DNA of 64,000 nucleotides from Sphingomonas sp. Leaf9 (GTDB lineage: Bacteria; Pseudomonadota; Alphaproteobacteria; Sphingomonadales; Sphingomonadaceae), in NCBI RefSeq assembly GCF_001421355.1, contig NZ_LMKC01000002.1, positions 431,720-495,719 of the forward strand, given 5' to 3'. The notes beneath the pieces are model-generated. The model made no database searches, was not told the DNA's origin, and worked only from the letters and a program-made list of their open reading frames with translations. Made by a program: the position numbers and the translations under genes. Shown here in pieces: positions 33,747 to 42,331 of this stretch (its first letter is position 1; the number at the start of each line of letters is the position of its first letter).

Positions 33747-34567
33747 AGGGCCGGCATGTCCAGGCCGGGCTGCTGTTCGTCGCCATCTGCTTGCTTCTTG
33801 GGCTCGGTTTGGCCGCCTACACCATGGGCGGAAGCGATGAGGCTGACGGCAACAGCGTCGAGGCTTTGACCAATCAAGCGACGCCGATCGCGGTGGCAAC
33901 GCCGGCGGTGGTCGAGGCTACCTCACCGGATTTTCTCATCACCGATAAGCTTCGTGCCAATCCGCCTGCATGGGAGGATTTGGGACAGGGGCCGAACGGC
34001 AACGTGTTCTGCGAGGGCGCGAAAGGGCTGCTGCAAAACAGCTCGAAGCGCGTGCTCAACCTGAACGTGGTTGTCGACGAGAGTGACTTCAGCAGCGCAT
34101 TGGGCTCGGTTCAGCCAGGGCAGACGCTGTCGTTCGAGACAGGGGATGTAGGGACTTGGAATATCACCGACGCCGATAGCGGCGACCCGCTCGTCCAATA
34201 TCAAGTGAAGCGCTGTCGGAACGGGGAGTTCGTCGAAGACGAAGCTCCAGCCGACGAGGAAGAGCAGCCCGCGCAGGTAGAAGCATCGTCTATGATCGAG
34301 GCGACCTGCCGCGTAGCGATTGGCGGACGCCGTATCATGGATGGTGTCTGCTATTTCGTCGGTGAACCTGCCGGAAGCTTCACCGTCTATGATACGACCG
34401 ATGGAAGCGGGTTCTCAGCGCAGGTCGATGTTCAGGGCGGTGCGGCAACCGGCAGTTGGAACGGTGAACGGGGCGGAGCGGATGCGAGCCGTCCGCTCGG
34501 CACGGGCGTCCGGAAGGGCGATTGCTGGACCAATAGTGAAGCAGAGATTTGCCTCCGTCAGGAATGA
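33743..34567 (+). CDS. Membrane-anchored periplasmic protein of unknown function
   Basis: The 274-residue protein has an N-terminal anchor (AGLLFVAICLLLGLGLAAYT) and a periplasmic part with paired Cys (NVFCEGAKGLLQ, KRCRNGEF, ATCRVAIGG, GVCYFVGEP, GDCWTNSEAEICLR). The last 90 residues resemble a small beta-sandwich repeat seen in exported proteins with disulfides. An acidic linker (EDEAPADEEEQPAQVE) divides two domains. It is coupled to the small membrane protein before it. Confidence 0.65.
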   Translation: MKGRHVQAGLLFVAICLLLGLGLAAYTMGGSDEADGNSVEALTNQATPIAVATPAVVEATSPDFLITDKLRANPPAWEDLGQGPNGNVFCEGAKGLLQNSSKRVLNLNVVVDESDFSSALGSVQPGQTLSFETGDVGTWNITDADSGDPLVQYQVKRCRNGEFVEDEAPADEEEQPAQVEASSMIEATCRVAIGGRRIMDGVCYFVGEPAGSFTVYDTTDGSGFSAQVDVQGGAATGSWNGERGGADASRPLGTGVRKGDCWTNSEAEICLRQE

Positions 34568-35233
34568 ATTGGGGGATAGGGCTCCGGTAGGTAAATCTAC
34601 CTGCGCCGGTGCCATTCGCTCGCGCAGCTTCGCCGCGATATGGCCCTGGCAAATTTGGTCAGCGAAACGGGTTGCGGCTGGGGCCACGTCGTTGTCAGTG
34701 CCCATATGCAATGCAGTTGCATTTGCTGGCGCTTGGCGGTCGCTCAGGCGTAATTGGCGCCTGAGTATCCGCGCTCCGCTACCCGCATTCACTGCCGTCA
34801 CAGGAAGACCGCACGCGCATTGATAGCCCGTATCCGAATACGGAAGCGACGGCAGATCGGCCTGTTTCTACCAAGAGAAGATCGAACCTCGCCCGCCGGC
34901 TGGAGAGCTAGGGGGCGAGGTTCGGCGCTCCTGGGAGAAGCGTGCCGCCGCCCTGTCGTGCCATAGGACAACCGACAACCGCAGAGCGGCAACCTGCCCA
35001 AGTTACACGTCGAACGTATTCAAATCATTACTGAGAAGACGCCGGAGACCATTGTTCGCGGCCAGGGTGGGCCGACAGACTGCAAGGGAGTGCTACCCGT
35101 CCGTCGGCCACGGTAGGACAACCGCATTGAGCAGTGTTTCATGCTAACGGCGATTTGCAATCCGCCCGTTTAGACAGGTCCCCAAAAGGGAACTGGCAGC
35201 CGGCGTCAGAGCATTCGATCTGCAACGGTGACG

Positions 35234-35264
35234 ATGCACGTACGCACGTACGCACGCGTGCATG
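35234..35264. repeat. 31-bp alternating purine-pyrimidine tract
   Basis: Every base alternates purine and pyrimidine, with GCACGTAC repeated twice and then GCACGCGTGC. Such tracts favour left-handed DNA under supercoiling. It lies 65 bp before the LexA box. Confidence 0.7.
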
Positions 35265-35329
35265 GGCGGAGGTAAGTCCTCCGTGACCGTCGATCTGGCC
35301 TATCGCGCGCTAACCGTACGATTTTGCGT

Positions 35330-35344
35330 GTTCACTTTATGTTC
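35330..35344 (+). promoter_or_regulatory. LexA (SOS) box of umuDC
   Basis: GTTC-ACTTTAT-GTTC fits the alphaproteobacterial LexA consensus GTTC-N7-GTTC exactly and lies 45 bp before the umuD start, placing umuDC under SOS control. Confidence 0.88.
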
Positions 35345-35389
35345 TAGACGGCGCTACATGGACCGCCTTGGTGATTCGGGACAGGCGCT

Positions 35390-35815
35390 ATGGGTACGGT
35401 ACAGCTTTACGACGTTGCATATGAGCTGATCCCCCATTCGATCCCGTGTTTTCTCGTCCGCACACCGGCCGGTTTTCCATCCCCCGCACAGGATGACATG
35501 GAAGAGCCGATCGATCTCGGCGCCTATTTGGTCGAGCATCCAGCCGCGTCCTACATCATGCGTGTTGAAGGTGGCTCAATGGCCGGCGCTGGTATCAACG
35601 ATGGGGATTTAATCGTCGTGAACCGGGCCAAACGCCCGCGGACAGGCGCAATCGTAGTGGCATTGGTCCACGGTGATCGAACGCTCAAACGCCTCAAATA
35701 CCTTGATGGACGCCATTGGTTGGTGCCTGAATCCCCTGATTTTCCGCATATCCTTGTCGACGAATATGTCGAGATTTGGGGCGTGGTGGTCGGCGTCGCC
35801 CGGAAGGTGTCGTGA
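35390..35815 (+). CDS. umuD: UmuD-like S24 auto-protease of DNA polymerase V
   Basis: The 141-residue protein has the UmuD layout: a self-cleavage site Ala27-Gly28 in [13 protein letters not shown], catalytic Ser63 in [10 protein letters not shown] and Lys100 in DRTLKRLKY. RecA-stimulated cleavage would give active UmuD'. The usual UmuD length is about 139 residues. The next gene starts GTG within its stop (GTGA). Regulation by LexA is shown by the box 45 bp upstream. Confidence 0.93.
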   Translation: MGTVQLYDVAYELIPHSIPCFLVRTPAGFPSPAQDDMEEPIDLGAYLVEHPAASYIMRVEGGSMAGAGINDGDLIVVNRAKRPRTGAIVVALVHGDRTLKRLKYLDGRHWLVPESPDFPHILVDEYVEIWGVVVGVARKVS

Positions 35816-37080
35816 CGTCGCCAATCGCGCTCATCGACTGCAACAACTATTATGTCTCGTGTGAAAGGGCGTTTGATTCCAGCCTTGTGGGCGTGCCTGT
35901 GATCGTGCTGTCGAACAACGACGGCTGCGCCATCGCGCGATCGGCTGAAGCCAAAGCTCTTGGCATTAAGATGGGAGACCCGGCCCATCACTTGCGTGAC
36001 CTGATCCGCCAGCACGGGATCAAGGTTCGGTCGTCAAACTATACGCTGTACGGCGATATGCAGCGGCGGGTGGTGGCCGCATGCCTAGCGTTCGTACGTG
36101 ATTTCGAAATTTACTCGATTGATGAGATATTTCTCGACTTCGCCGGGTTCGAGGAGCGCGATCTGGTGGCGCACGCGCATGCGTTGCGGCAACGGGTGTG
36201 GCGATGGACGACGATCCCGACCTGCGTTGGGATTGCGCCGACCAAAACGCTGGCAAAGCTCGCAAATGCCGCTGCTAAGCGACGACCGGAATTTGGCGGT
36301 GTCGCAGACCTGCGCGATGCGGGCGTCCGTGAAGTGGTCCTGTCGACCTTCCCCACGGACGACATATGGGGTGTTGGCGGTGCCACCGCGCGGAAGCTCG
36401 CAGATCTAGGGATCACGACGGCCGCGGCGCTGCGCGACATGCCGCTCAAGCAGGCGCGCGGCGTTGGTACAGTTGTGCTCGAGCGACTGGTCGCTGAACT
36501 ACAAGGTATCCCGGCGGATGCTGTTGAGACGGTCGAGCCGACCCGCAAGGGTATGGCAGTCACTCGTTCATTTGGAACGCCGCTCCATGACTTTGACGGG
36601 ATGATGGGCGCGCTGTCGCAATATGCTATGCGCGCGGGCGAGAAGCTGCGTCAGCACGGGCTTGTCGCAGGCCGCTTCACCGTCTTTTTCCATACCAATC
36701 GGCACAAGCCCGACCGGCCGCAATATGCCGGGTCGAGGTCAACCTCACTGCATCCCATGACCAGTGACAGTCTTGAACTCATTGCCGCCGCGAGGCGCTG
36801 TGCCGAACGGGCGTGGCGCGACGGCTATGCCTATACCAAGGCGGGTGTATTGCTGGACGACCTACTACCTGCCGAGCAGCGTCCCCGTACCCTGTTCGAA
36901 GGCGACACCGCGCCCCGCAGTAGGCTCATGGCAGCGATTGACGAGGTCAATGGTCGATTTGGGAAGTTCACCGCCGTTACCGCGTCCCAGGGCTTTCGTC
37001 GGCAGTGGCGGTTGCGGTCTGATATGCGGTCACCAGCATGGACGACGCGGCTCGAGGAGGTGCCGACTGTTCGTGCCTAG
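35812..37080 (+). CDS. umuC: DNA polymerase V catalytic subunit UmuC
   Basis: The 422-residue Y-family polymerase has [20 protein letters not shown] (catalytic Asp), SIDEIFLDF (Asp-Glu pair), the [19 protein letters not shown] steric region and a helix-hairpin-helix thumb ([19 protein letters not shown]). The little-finger domain and a C-terminal DUF4113-like end ([17 protein letters not shown], then [19 protein letters not shown]) complete it. GTG 35812 overlaps umuD. Together they give error-prone translesion synthesis, as often carried on mobile DNA. Confidence 0.95.
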   Translation: MTSPIALIDCNNYYVSCERAFDSSLVGVPVIVLSNNDGCAIARSAEAKALGIKMGDPAHHLRDLIRQHGIKVRSSNYTLYGDMQRRVVAACLAFVRDFEIYSIDEIFLDFAGFEERDLVAHAHALRQRVWRWTTIPTCVGIAPTKTLAKLANAAAKRRPEFGGVADLRDAGVREVVLSTFPTDDIWGVGGATARKLADLGITTAAALRDMPLKQARGVGTVVLERLVAELQGIPADAVETVEPTRKGMAVTRSFGTPLHDFDGMMGALSQYAMRAGEKLRQHGLVAGRFTVFFHTNRHKPDRPQYAGSRSTSLHPMTSDSLELIAAARRCAERAWRDGYAYTKAGVLLDDLLPAEQRPRTLFEGDTAPRSRLMAAIDEVNGRFGKFTAVTASQGFRRQWRLRSDMRSPAWTTRLEEVPTVRA

Positions 37081-37174
37081 CGTAAGACGTTCCACAGGTT
37101 GGAAAGCAGCGTAGCTGCCATCAAGCAGCTGACCAGGGTCACCTCGACGTAGAACCGTAGCTGCCGTTGTGGCT

Positions 37175-37360
37175 TCATTGCCTCGTGCCGTCTCGCAGAG
37201 CGTCGACACGGGCAGCCATATCCTTGAACCGAGCGATCCCGGCTTCGTCACCAGCTAAGGCTAGAGCGCCGATCCGTTCCGCGATCCAGGCAGGGGTAGC
37301 AGCTCCGTAGAGGCGAAGCGCCAAAAGCGCTTCGCTCCATCGTTCCTCGTCAGCCGTCAT
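37175..37360 (-). CDS. DUF6961-type small protein
   Basis: A 61-residue protein whose pattern MTADEERWSEALLALRLYG, WIAERIGALALAGDEAG recurs in sphingomonad genomes and is, as I recall, DUF6961. ATG 37360 overlaps the stop of the preceding gene by 11 bases. Function unknown; it looks like a small helical protein that often sits beside other small phage- or plasmid-type genes. Confidence 0.7.
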   Translation of the reverse strand: MTADEERWSEALLALRLYGAATPAWIAERIGALALAGDEAGIARFKDMAARVDALRDGTRQ

Positions 37361-37625
37361 GACGGGCCCAGGGTGATCTGCGCGTGTCGGCTTGGGCCGG
37401 TGAGGTTTCTTCGGTGCGAACCGCAGCCTGTTCGAGCGTGAGCTCCTCAAGCGGAACGTGCTGCCGGGTTGCGTACAGGTTTCGCAGAATGAGCGCCAAA
37501 TCGGCTTCTGTCAGGCCCGACGCTCGGTCGATGAGAGCATCAGCCGGCAGCGCTTCGCAGAACGCTGCGAGGCGGTTGCACGCCGCGCCAAGCGTGGGAT
37601 CGGTCGAATCGTCGAAAGCAGCCAT
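37350..37625 (-). CDS. Small helical protein of unknown function
   Basis: This 91-residue protein (MAAFDDSTDPTLGAACNRLA, LTEADLALILRNLYATRQHV) is predicted helical. It is coupled to the DUF6961-type gene, overlapping it by 11 bases, and lies 11 bp after the SNase gene. All three are on the minus strand and probably form one operon. ATG 37625 is preferred to GTG 37631. Confidence 0.6.
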   Translation of the reverse strand: MAAFDDSTDPTLGAACNRLAAFCEALPADALIDRASGLTEADLALILRNLYATRQHVPLEELTLEQAAVRTEETSPAQADTRRSPWARHDG

Positions 37626-37635
37626 CTGCACCTAT

Positions 37636-38202
37636 CTATCGTCTGATTGGCTCGCAGGCGATGCCATCACCATCGCCGTCCATATGCGTCCCATAGCCTG
37701 GTTGGCCCCGGCGTAGCGGTGCAGCCCCTGCTCGCCGGGCCTCGCCACAATTGCGGTAGCTCCAGTTGCCCATTGCCTTTGTGGCAGGCGGTTGGCGAAG
37801 GGACGGCCGCCCCGACGTACGGCCGACCGGCCTCACAGGCGTGGCAGCGGCGCCGGGGCAGTCTGTCGCGATGAAGGCGAACTGATCCCAGTCGGCACGG
37901 TAGATGGCGTGGCCGCTTGCGAGCTGCGAGCATGACAGGTCAACGCCGTTGACCCGGACGCGGGCGAGCGTGCGGTCGTATAGGTCACGCCCGATACGTT
38001 CGATAGTTGCATCACCTTTGGCGCGTTCCGCCAACGCGTTTCGGGAAGCGACCGGATCGCCCGGCGCACAATTTCTCCCCTCTTGGCAGTGACCAGGCAT
38101 CTCAGGGGCGTCAATGCCGAGCAGGCGGATACGCTCTGCACCGCAGCGGAGCGTGTCGCCATCAATGGCGATGAGGGCACAGGTGAGGGCGACGATAGAC
38201 AT
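37636..38202 (-). CDS. SNase-like nuclease with Excalibur domain
   Basis: This 188-residue protein has the thermonuclease (SNase) fold in LIAIDGDTLRCGAERIRLLG, DAPEMPGHCQ, a variable loop, and RDLYDRTLARVRVNGVDL. A C-terminal Excalibur calcium-binding domain follows (YRNCGEARRAGAAPL, HMDGDGDGIACE). The catalytic Arg/Glu set is partly visible (IRLLGIDAPE; RTLARV). No long signal peptide is seen at this start. The combination occurs in many exported or plasmid-borne nucleases. Confidence 0.8.
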   Translation of the reverse strand: MSIVALTCALIAIDGDTLRCGAERIRLLGIDAPEMPGHCQEGRNCAPGDPVASRNALAERAKGDATIERIGRDLYDRTLARVRVNGVDLSCSQLASGHAIYRADWDQFAFIATDCPGAAATPVRPVGRTSGRPSLRQPPATKAMGNWSYRNCGEARRAGAAPLRRGQPGYGTHMDGDGDGIACEPIRR

Positions 38203-38337
38203 GACCGATGGGTGTCACGTGACAATGGACATTTGTTTAAGGCGAAGGCTCCCGCGCTACTATGCCAAACGCACAATTGAAGAGCGGGGGCGGGGAGGCG
38301 TATGGTTTAGCGCCCCGTTGGGCTGTGGAGGGATGTC

Positions 38338-38532
38338 ATGCTGAAAACCATAGTGTTCGCGTTCTCGCTCGCTTCGATCGCGGCCGTTCCTGCGTCTGCC
38401 GCGCCGTGTAAAGACGCGAAGGGACGCTTCGTGAAATGCCCGGCCGCGGCGCCAGCGAAGCCGGTGAAGTGCAAGGATGCCAGGGGCAAGTTCGCCAAAT
38501 GTGGTACGCCCGGCGCAAAACCGATCAAGTAA
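38338..38532 (+). CDS. Small exported protein with CKDAKGRFxKC repeat
   Basis: The 64-residue protein has a signal peptide ending VPASA and a mature part with two near-identical motifs, CKDAKGRFVKC and CKDARGKFAKC, joined by a Pro/Ala linker. A GGAGG site precedes ATG 38338. Each motif could close a short Cys loop or bind a metal. Such mini-proteins occur in sphingomonads and caulobacters; no function is known. Confidence 0.75.
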   Translation: MLKTIVFAFSLASIAAVPASAAPCKDAKGRFVKCPAAAPAKPVKCKDARGKFAKCGTPGAKPIK

Positions 38533-38679
38533 CGAACTGAAACCATCCTTAACGGCTGGGGAGGGGAGCCGACGGCCCACCTCTCCCAGTCAAATTTATC
38601 CCTTGCCGATGATGGTCTTACCGTGGGAACAATGCGCAACTTCCCACGGGGGCGGGAGGTAACGGGGGGATGAGACCTA

Positions 38680-39600
38680 ATGCATATGCTGCGAGCTTCC
38701 GCGATGGCGGTCGCGCTTCTAAATGCTGCTCCGGCGTTCGCGGACGAATTTTTTGCTGTGACGCCGTCAGGCGCCACGGAAACGATGTTTGCTGAACCCG
38801 TGTCGGATGTTGTCGGGAAGATTTCGTCGAAGTGCATCGATGCGCACTGGAGCGTCGTATCTTCCACAGCATCTGAGGTTATCTGCGAAGCGCCGATGAA
38901 TTTTGGGCAGTCGCTGATGGGTACGCTCTTGATGGGGAACAGCTACTCGACCCCTCCGCGGCGCTTTTTCAAGTATAATGTGGCGACCGTCGCTGGCGTT
39001 TCGCGCGTGCAAGCATCCGGCTGGATGGAACTGCAAATGGCGTTCGGACAGGTCAGGCGGACAGAGTTTTCCGGGCCTGCGTTCCATAATGGCGCCATGA
39101 ATTTTATGACTGCCGCAGGTGGAAAGGCGCCAAAGGGAACGACGTTTCCAAACCATGCCTTTCTCGGTGCTGGTCTTGAACCGGTAACAGGCGGCAAGAC
39201 ATTCACCATGCGCGTCACGTCTGTTGAGCCTGGATCTGCAGCGAGCCGGGGCGGCATCCAGCTTGGGGACGAGATCACGTCGGTGGCGGGTAAGCGTTTT
39301 AAAGAAAGTGACGATCTGCTAGATGCGCTCGTTAAGGCGGCGAAGGCGCCAAGCTACCCTGTCGAGGTAAGTCGCGCTGGAACGCTCACTAAGCTGAACA
39401 TTCCGCGCGCATATCGACCGGAAATTACCGAACAAGTCGCTGCGGCTCCGGCGGTCTCTTCGTCGGCGGCAGTAGCGGTAGCAGGGGCGTCAACAATGTC
39501 AGTGGCTGATGAGTTGGCCAAGCTTGGTAAGTTAAAGGCCGACGGCCTGATCACGCAGAGCGAGTTTGATCAGCAAAAGGCGAAGCTACTCGCAAGATAG
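38680..39600 (+). CDS. Exported PDZ and SHOCT domain protein
   Basis: The 306-residue protein has a signal peptide ending APAFA, an unknown domain (about 25-150), a PDZ domain (about 170-240: FTMRVTSVEPGSAASRGG, LGDEITSVAGKRF), an Ala/Ser linker and a C-terminal SHOCT motif (VADELAKLGKLKADGLITQS, FDQQKAKLL). PDZ binds protein termini; SHOCT is a short oligomerising tail. No protease domain is present, so it is likely a scaffold in the periplasm. It stands alone. Confidence 0.82.
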   Translation: MHMLRASAMAVALLNAAPAFADEFFAVTPSGATETMFAEPVSDVVGKISSKCIDAHWSVVSSTASEVICEAPMNFGQSLMGTLLMGNSYSTPPRRFFKYNVATVAGVSRVQASGWMELQMAFGQVRRTEFSGPAFHNGAMNFMTAAGGKAPKGTTFPNHAFLGAGLEPVTGGKTFTMRVTSVEPGSAASRGGIQLGDEITSVAGKRFKESDDLLDALVKAAKAPSYPVEVSRAGTLTKLNIPRAYRPEITEQVAAAPAVSSSAAVAVAGASTMSVADELAKLGKLKADGLITQSEFDQQKAKLLAR

Positions 39601-39638
39601 TTACCGGCGTCGGGGGTTGGGTACGGTCACCCGACTCA

Positions 39639-40268
39639 TCACGCTAAATGCCGTGTAGGAAAAACTGGCCCTCGAACCTTCATGTGTGACGCGTCATAGG
39701 GCTGCTGCAACGCGATCACATCGTCATAGCTGCCGTGCAACCAGGTATCGATATCCTGCGGCCGTAAGATCGTGATCATAGCCTTGGGATGGACCGGTTT
39801 CACCAGTTCGTTCGCGTCGCATGTGACCATTGCGAAACCTTTGCCTTCGGCAGTCTCCTGCCAGAACCCGGCTACAGCGAATATCGGCTGATCGATCACC
39901 CGAAACCACATCTCGCCCTTCAGCGCCGGCTTACCGTCGCCAAGGTCGTGTTTGTCCGGCGTCCATTCGCAAAATTCGGTTAGAGGGACGAGGCAGCGAT
40001 TTGTCGGGTCCTCCGCAAGCTTGCGCCACTGCGGTAACTTTAGGTTGCGCACATTTGTCATGGGCCAAGTCGCACGCCCGCCCAGCACGTCCCACGACAT
40101 GATATCCCAGCCGCGTTCGCCATCCTGTTCGCGGATCACGTAGCAGCGACCTTTAGGGCGCAGTTCCTGCGGATCAAATCGGTTGTCGCGGGGACGCTCG
40201 GGGAACAGCTTTCCTGCCGATCCGAACAAGTCTGCAGGTTCGCCTGCGAAGCGGGCTCGATTACACAT
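39639..40268 (-). CDS. SOS response-associated peptidase (YedK/HMCES family)
   Basis: At ATG 40268 the 209-residue protein begins Met-Cys-Asn-Arg, so the catalytic Cys2 that links to abasic DNA is in place. Family motifs RCLVPLTEFCEWTP, FAVAGFWQE and VHPKAMITILRPQD (His near the end) are present. The longer frame upstream would bury Cys2 and is rejected. HMCES/YedK shields abasic sites in single-stranded DNA; it fits the umuDC neighbourhood. Confidence 0.93.
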   Translation of the reverse strand: MCNRARFAGEPADLFGSAGKLFPERPRDNRFDPQELRPKGRCYVIREQDGERGWDIMSWDVLGGRATWPMTNVRNLKLPQWRKLAEDPTNRCLVPLTEFCEWTPDKHDLGDGKPALKGEMWFRVIDQPIFAVAGFWQETAEGKGFAMVTCDANELVKPVHPKAMITILRPQDIDTWLHGSYDDVIALQQPYDASHMKVRGPVFPTRHLA

Positions 40269-40485
40269 TTGTCTTAGATAGGCTCGACCGTCCGAAGCGA
40301 CGAGACATGCTGAGCGGCAGAATTGCGAGAGGCGTGAACGCCGTTCGGTGCGTTCGAGCCGTGAGGCTGAGGCGTAGGAGTGCCGCCGGTTACCCGGACG
40401 GCACTCCATGCCTGGGCTGCAATAAGAAGCGTAAGCGAGCCGACTTCGCGCAGGCTCGTTTGCCCGATCGGCAAGAGGTTACTGG

Positions 40486-40926
40486 TTATTGGTCGCTTGG
40501 CTGCGCCTTGCGCGGCTTGCGGCCCAAGCCAATCGTCTTGGCCATCGCGCGCCGGCTTTCGCTGTAGGTCGGGGCTACCATCGGGTAGTCGGCTTTGAGG
40601 TTATAGCGCTCACGGTACTGCTCGGGGGTCAAGCCATGGCCGGATAGATGCCGACGCAGGGTCCGATATGGCTTGCCGTCGATCATCGACAGAATATATT
40701 CCGGCGATGCCAGAGACTTGCGAACCGATACCGCAGGCGCGTGCTTCTCAGCCTTTTCCTCGGGCTCTGCCTGAGCAGCGTTTGGTTCTTCGAGCTTCAA
40801 CAACGTGTCATGCATCGTCTGCAGAAAGGCTGGCACGTCGGCAGACGTCGCTCGGGTGTTGGCATTCTCGAGCCAGGCGACTGTCAGTTCGGTCGCGAGT
40901 TCGATCGTCTTCGTCATTTCGGTCAT
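40486..40926 (-). CDS. MucR/Ros-family transcriptional regulator
   Basis: This 146-residue protein ends with the MucR/Ros DNA-binding segment: PYRTLRRHLSGHGLTPEQYR, LKADYPMVAPTYSESRRAMA, KTIGLGRK. The two zinc-ligand Cys of Ros (C-x2-C) are replaced here (YILSMIDGK); such Cys-less forms exist in the family. The N-terminal 65 residues are helical and would mediate oligomers. ATG 40926 is chosen over TTG 40929. It could control surface or mobile-element genes. Confidence 0.92.
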   Translation of the reverse strand: MTEMTKTIELATELTVAWLENANTRATSADVPAFLQTMHDTLLKLEEPNAAQAEPEEKAEKHAPAVSVRKSLASPEYILSMIDGKPYRTLRRHLSGHGLTPEQYRERYNLKADYPMVAPTYSESRRAMAKTIGLGRKPRKAQPSDQ

Positions 40927-41011
40927 CAATATTCTCTCGGCATTTGAATCCGGGTTTGCAACAAATACGCTGCGCTTGACTGCCGTTCAATCCCGAACTT
41001 AACGATAGTTT

Positions 41012-41209
41012 CTACAAACTAATCGCGCGCTTTTGCATTTCTGCGCGCGCGATCTCCTTGATTGGATTATCGGGTCGGGCTTCAAATATATCTGCAAGAT
41101 CGAGTAGATCGTCATCGTCTAAGGTGATGATTGCAGTCTCCACGGCGTTGATCCGCCGCTCGGCACGCTCGCCATGTCCAGCAAGACGTTTCATCCGGGC
41201 TCTGAGCAT
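41012..41209 (-). CDS. Small acidic protein of unknown function
   Basis: This 65-residue protein is helical with an acidic centre (ITLDDDDLLDLADIF). An AGGA site precedes ATG 41209 with 8-base spacing, supporting expression. It lies 85 bp upstream of mucR on the same strand. No family is recognised. Confidence 0.5.
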   Translation of the reverse strand: MLRARMKRLAGHGERAERRINAVETAIITLDDDDLLDLADIFEARPDNPIKEIARAEMQKRAISL

Positions 41210-41496
41210 ATCGCAATCCTAGTGGATGAGATTGGGTATCGGCTGGGAATGTTGCAGAGGTGCATGCCGTCACGGCAGTCTTTCGATCCACAATGCATGA
41301 CGGTTTAACTCCCGTGCTGCCGCATGGACCGGTCACTCTTTTCGCGCAATAGCCAGGATCAATTAAGCAAACGCGTTGGTCGGAATTGGCGATCAGAGGG
41401 GATGATAATGGCTGCCAGCTCAGGGAACGCGTCCCGCCGATAAAGAAAGGGAGGTTGTCGCACGGTTCAGATCGGGGAGGGGGCTATCATCGAGTG

Positions 41497-42279
41497 TTAA
41501 TTTTGACAGCCCAGTGTTGCGGAGAGGTCTTTGAACGATCGCTTCGTCAACCGCGGAAAGAACCCCAGGCGTGACCGCAACTCTATCTCGTCTAACGGGG
41601 TGCGAGCGTCGCAGAAATTCAGTGATCGCGCAGCGCCAGTATCCATGATGAAGCTCGCTAACCGGCCATCCTGCGTCATGATTACCTTCCAATATCCTGA
41701 AGGAACGCGGTGGCGCTCGTCCGCCTTGGGTAAAGGGGGCATAACTCGTTCGAAGAGCGGTCCAGTCAGGACGTAGACGGCGATATTCTCCCGAAGAGCG
41801 AGATCGTTTTCGCTCGCTTCCAATCGCTGCCATGCGCCCTGGTTCAGCGCAGCGCCCTGAGGCGTAATGTTCGATAGGATGTTCGTATCGGCAGCGAACG
41901 GCGTTCCGGACTGCCCCGCTAGGGGCGCTTGATGGCCGCGATCTATTCCCAGCGCCGCGGGCGCGTCGTCATAGTCTTCGCGCTCGAGTGTCTCTTCCGG
42001 GGTAAGCCACGGGTCGGCAGCCCATTTGCGTTCGCCCGACGGCCCGATCGACGACGGCGTGACGCGGTACGCGACCCAGTCCGCCATCTTCGTCAGATCG
42101 TTCGACGCCAGCGTGTAGATTTCGCGTACGATGATGTCGTCGATATCTCCAGCACCAATCGGGCAACCGTGCAGGCAATGGAAGGTGTGTAGTTCACCGC
42201 CGTCTTTCGCGTACGCTGCTGGACCAAAAGGAGTAGGTACCGTCATGAATGCAACTAGGGAGAAAAGAAGCTTCCTCAC
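41497..42279 (-). CDS. Exported DNA/RNA non-specific endonuclease (NUC1)
   Basis: The 260-residue protein has a signal peptide ending AAYA and the NUC1 motif Asp-Arg-Gly-His (residues 113-116 in GIDRGHQAPLA) with NILSNITPQGAALNQGAWQR, which carries the metal-binding Asn and the helix. VYVLTGPLF and VPSGYWKVIM are further family landmarks. The start is GTG 42279, which keeps the export signal; ATG 42246 would remove half of it. Nucrease-type enzymes degrade DNA outside the cytoplasm. Confidence 0.88.
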   Translation of the reverse strand: MRKLLFSLVAFMTVPTPFGPAAYAKDGGELHTFHCLHGCPIGAGDIDDIIVREIYTLASNDLTKMADWVAYRVTPSSIGPSGERKWAADPWLTPEETLEREDYDDAPAALGIDRGHQAPLAGQSGTPFAADTNILSNITPQGAALNQGAWQRLEASENDLALRENIAVYVLTGPLFERVMPPLPKADERHRVPSGYWKVIMTQDGRLASFIMDTGAARSLNFCDARTPLDEIELRSRLGFFPRLTKRSFKDLSATLGCQN

Positions 42280-42331
42280 ACATGCCCTTTCGCAAAGCGT
42301 GTTTCTCGAAGGCTTGGGTCAGTATGATGTG

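Larger units (their letters stand above)
34568..35389. other. Long intergenic region upstream of umuDC
   Basis: Over 800 bp without a supported gene. It contains an alternating purine-pyrimidine tract (35234-35264) and the LexA box (35330-35344). Short frames here do not look coding. Confidence 0.5.
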
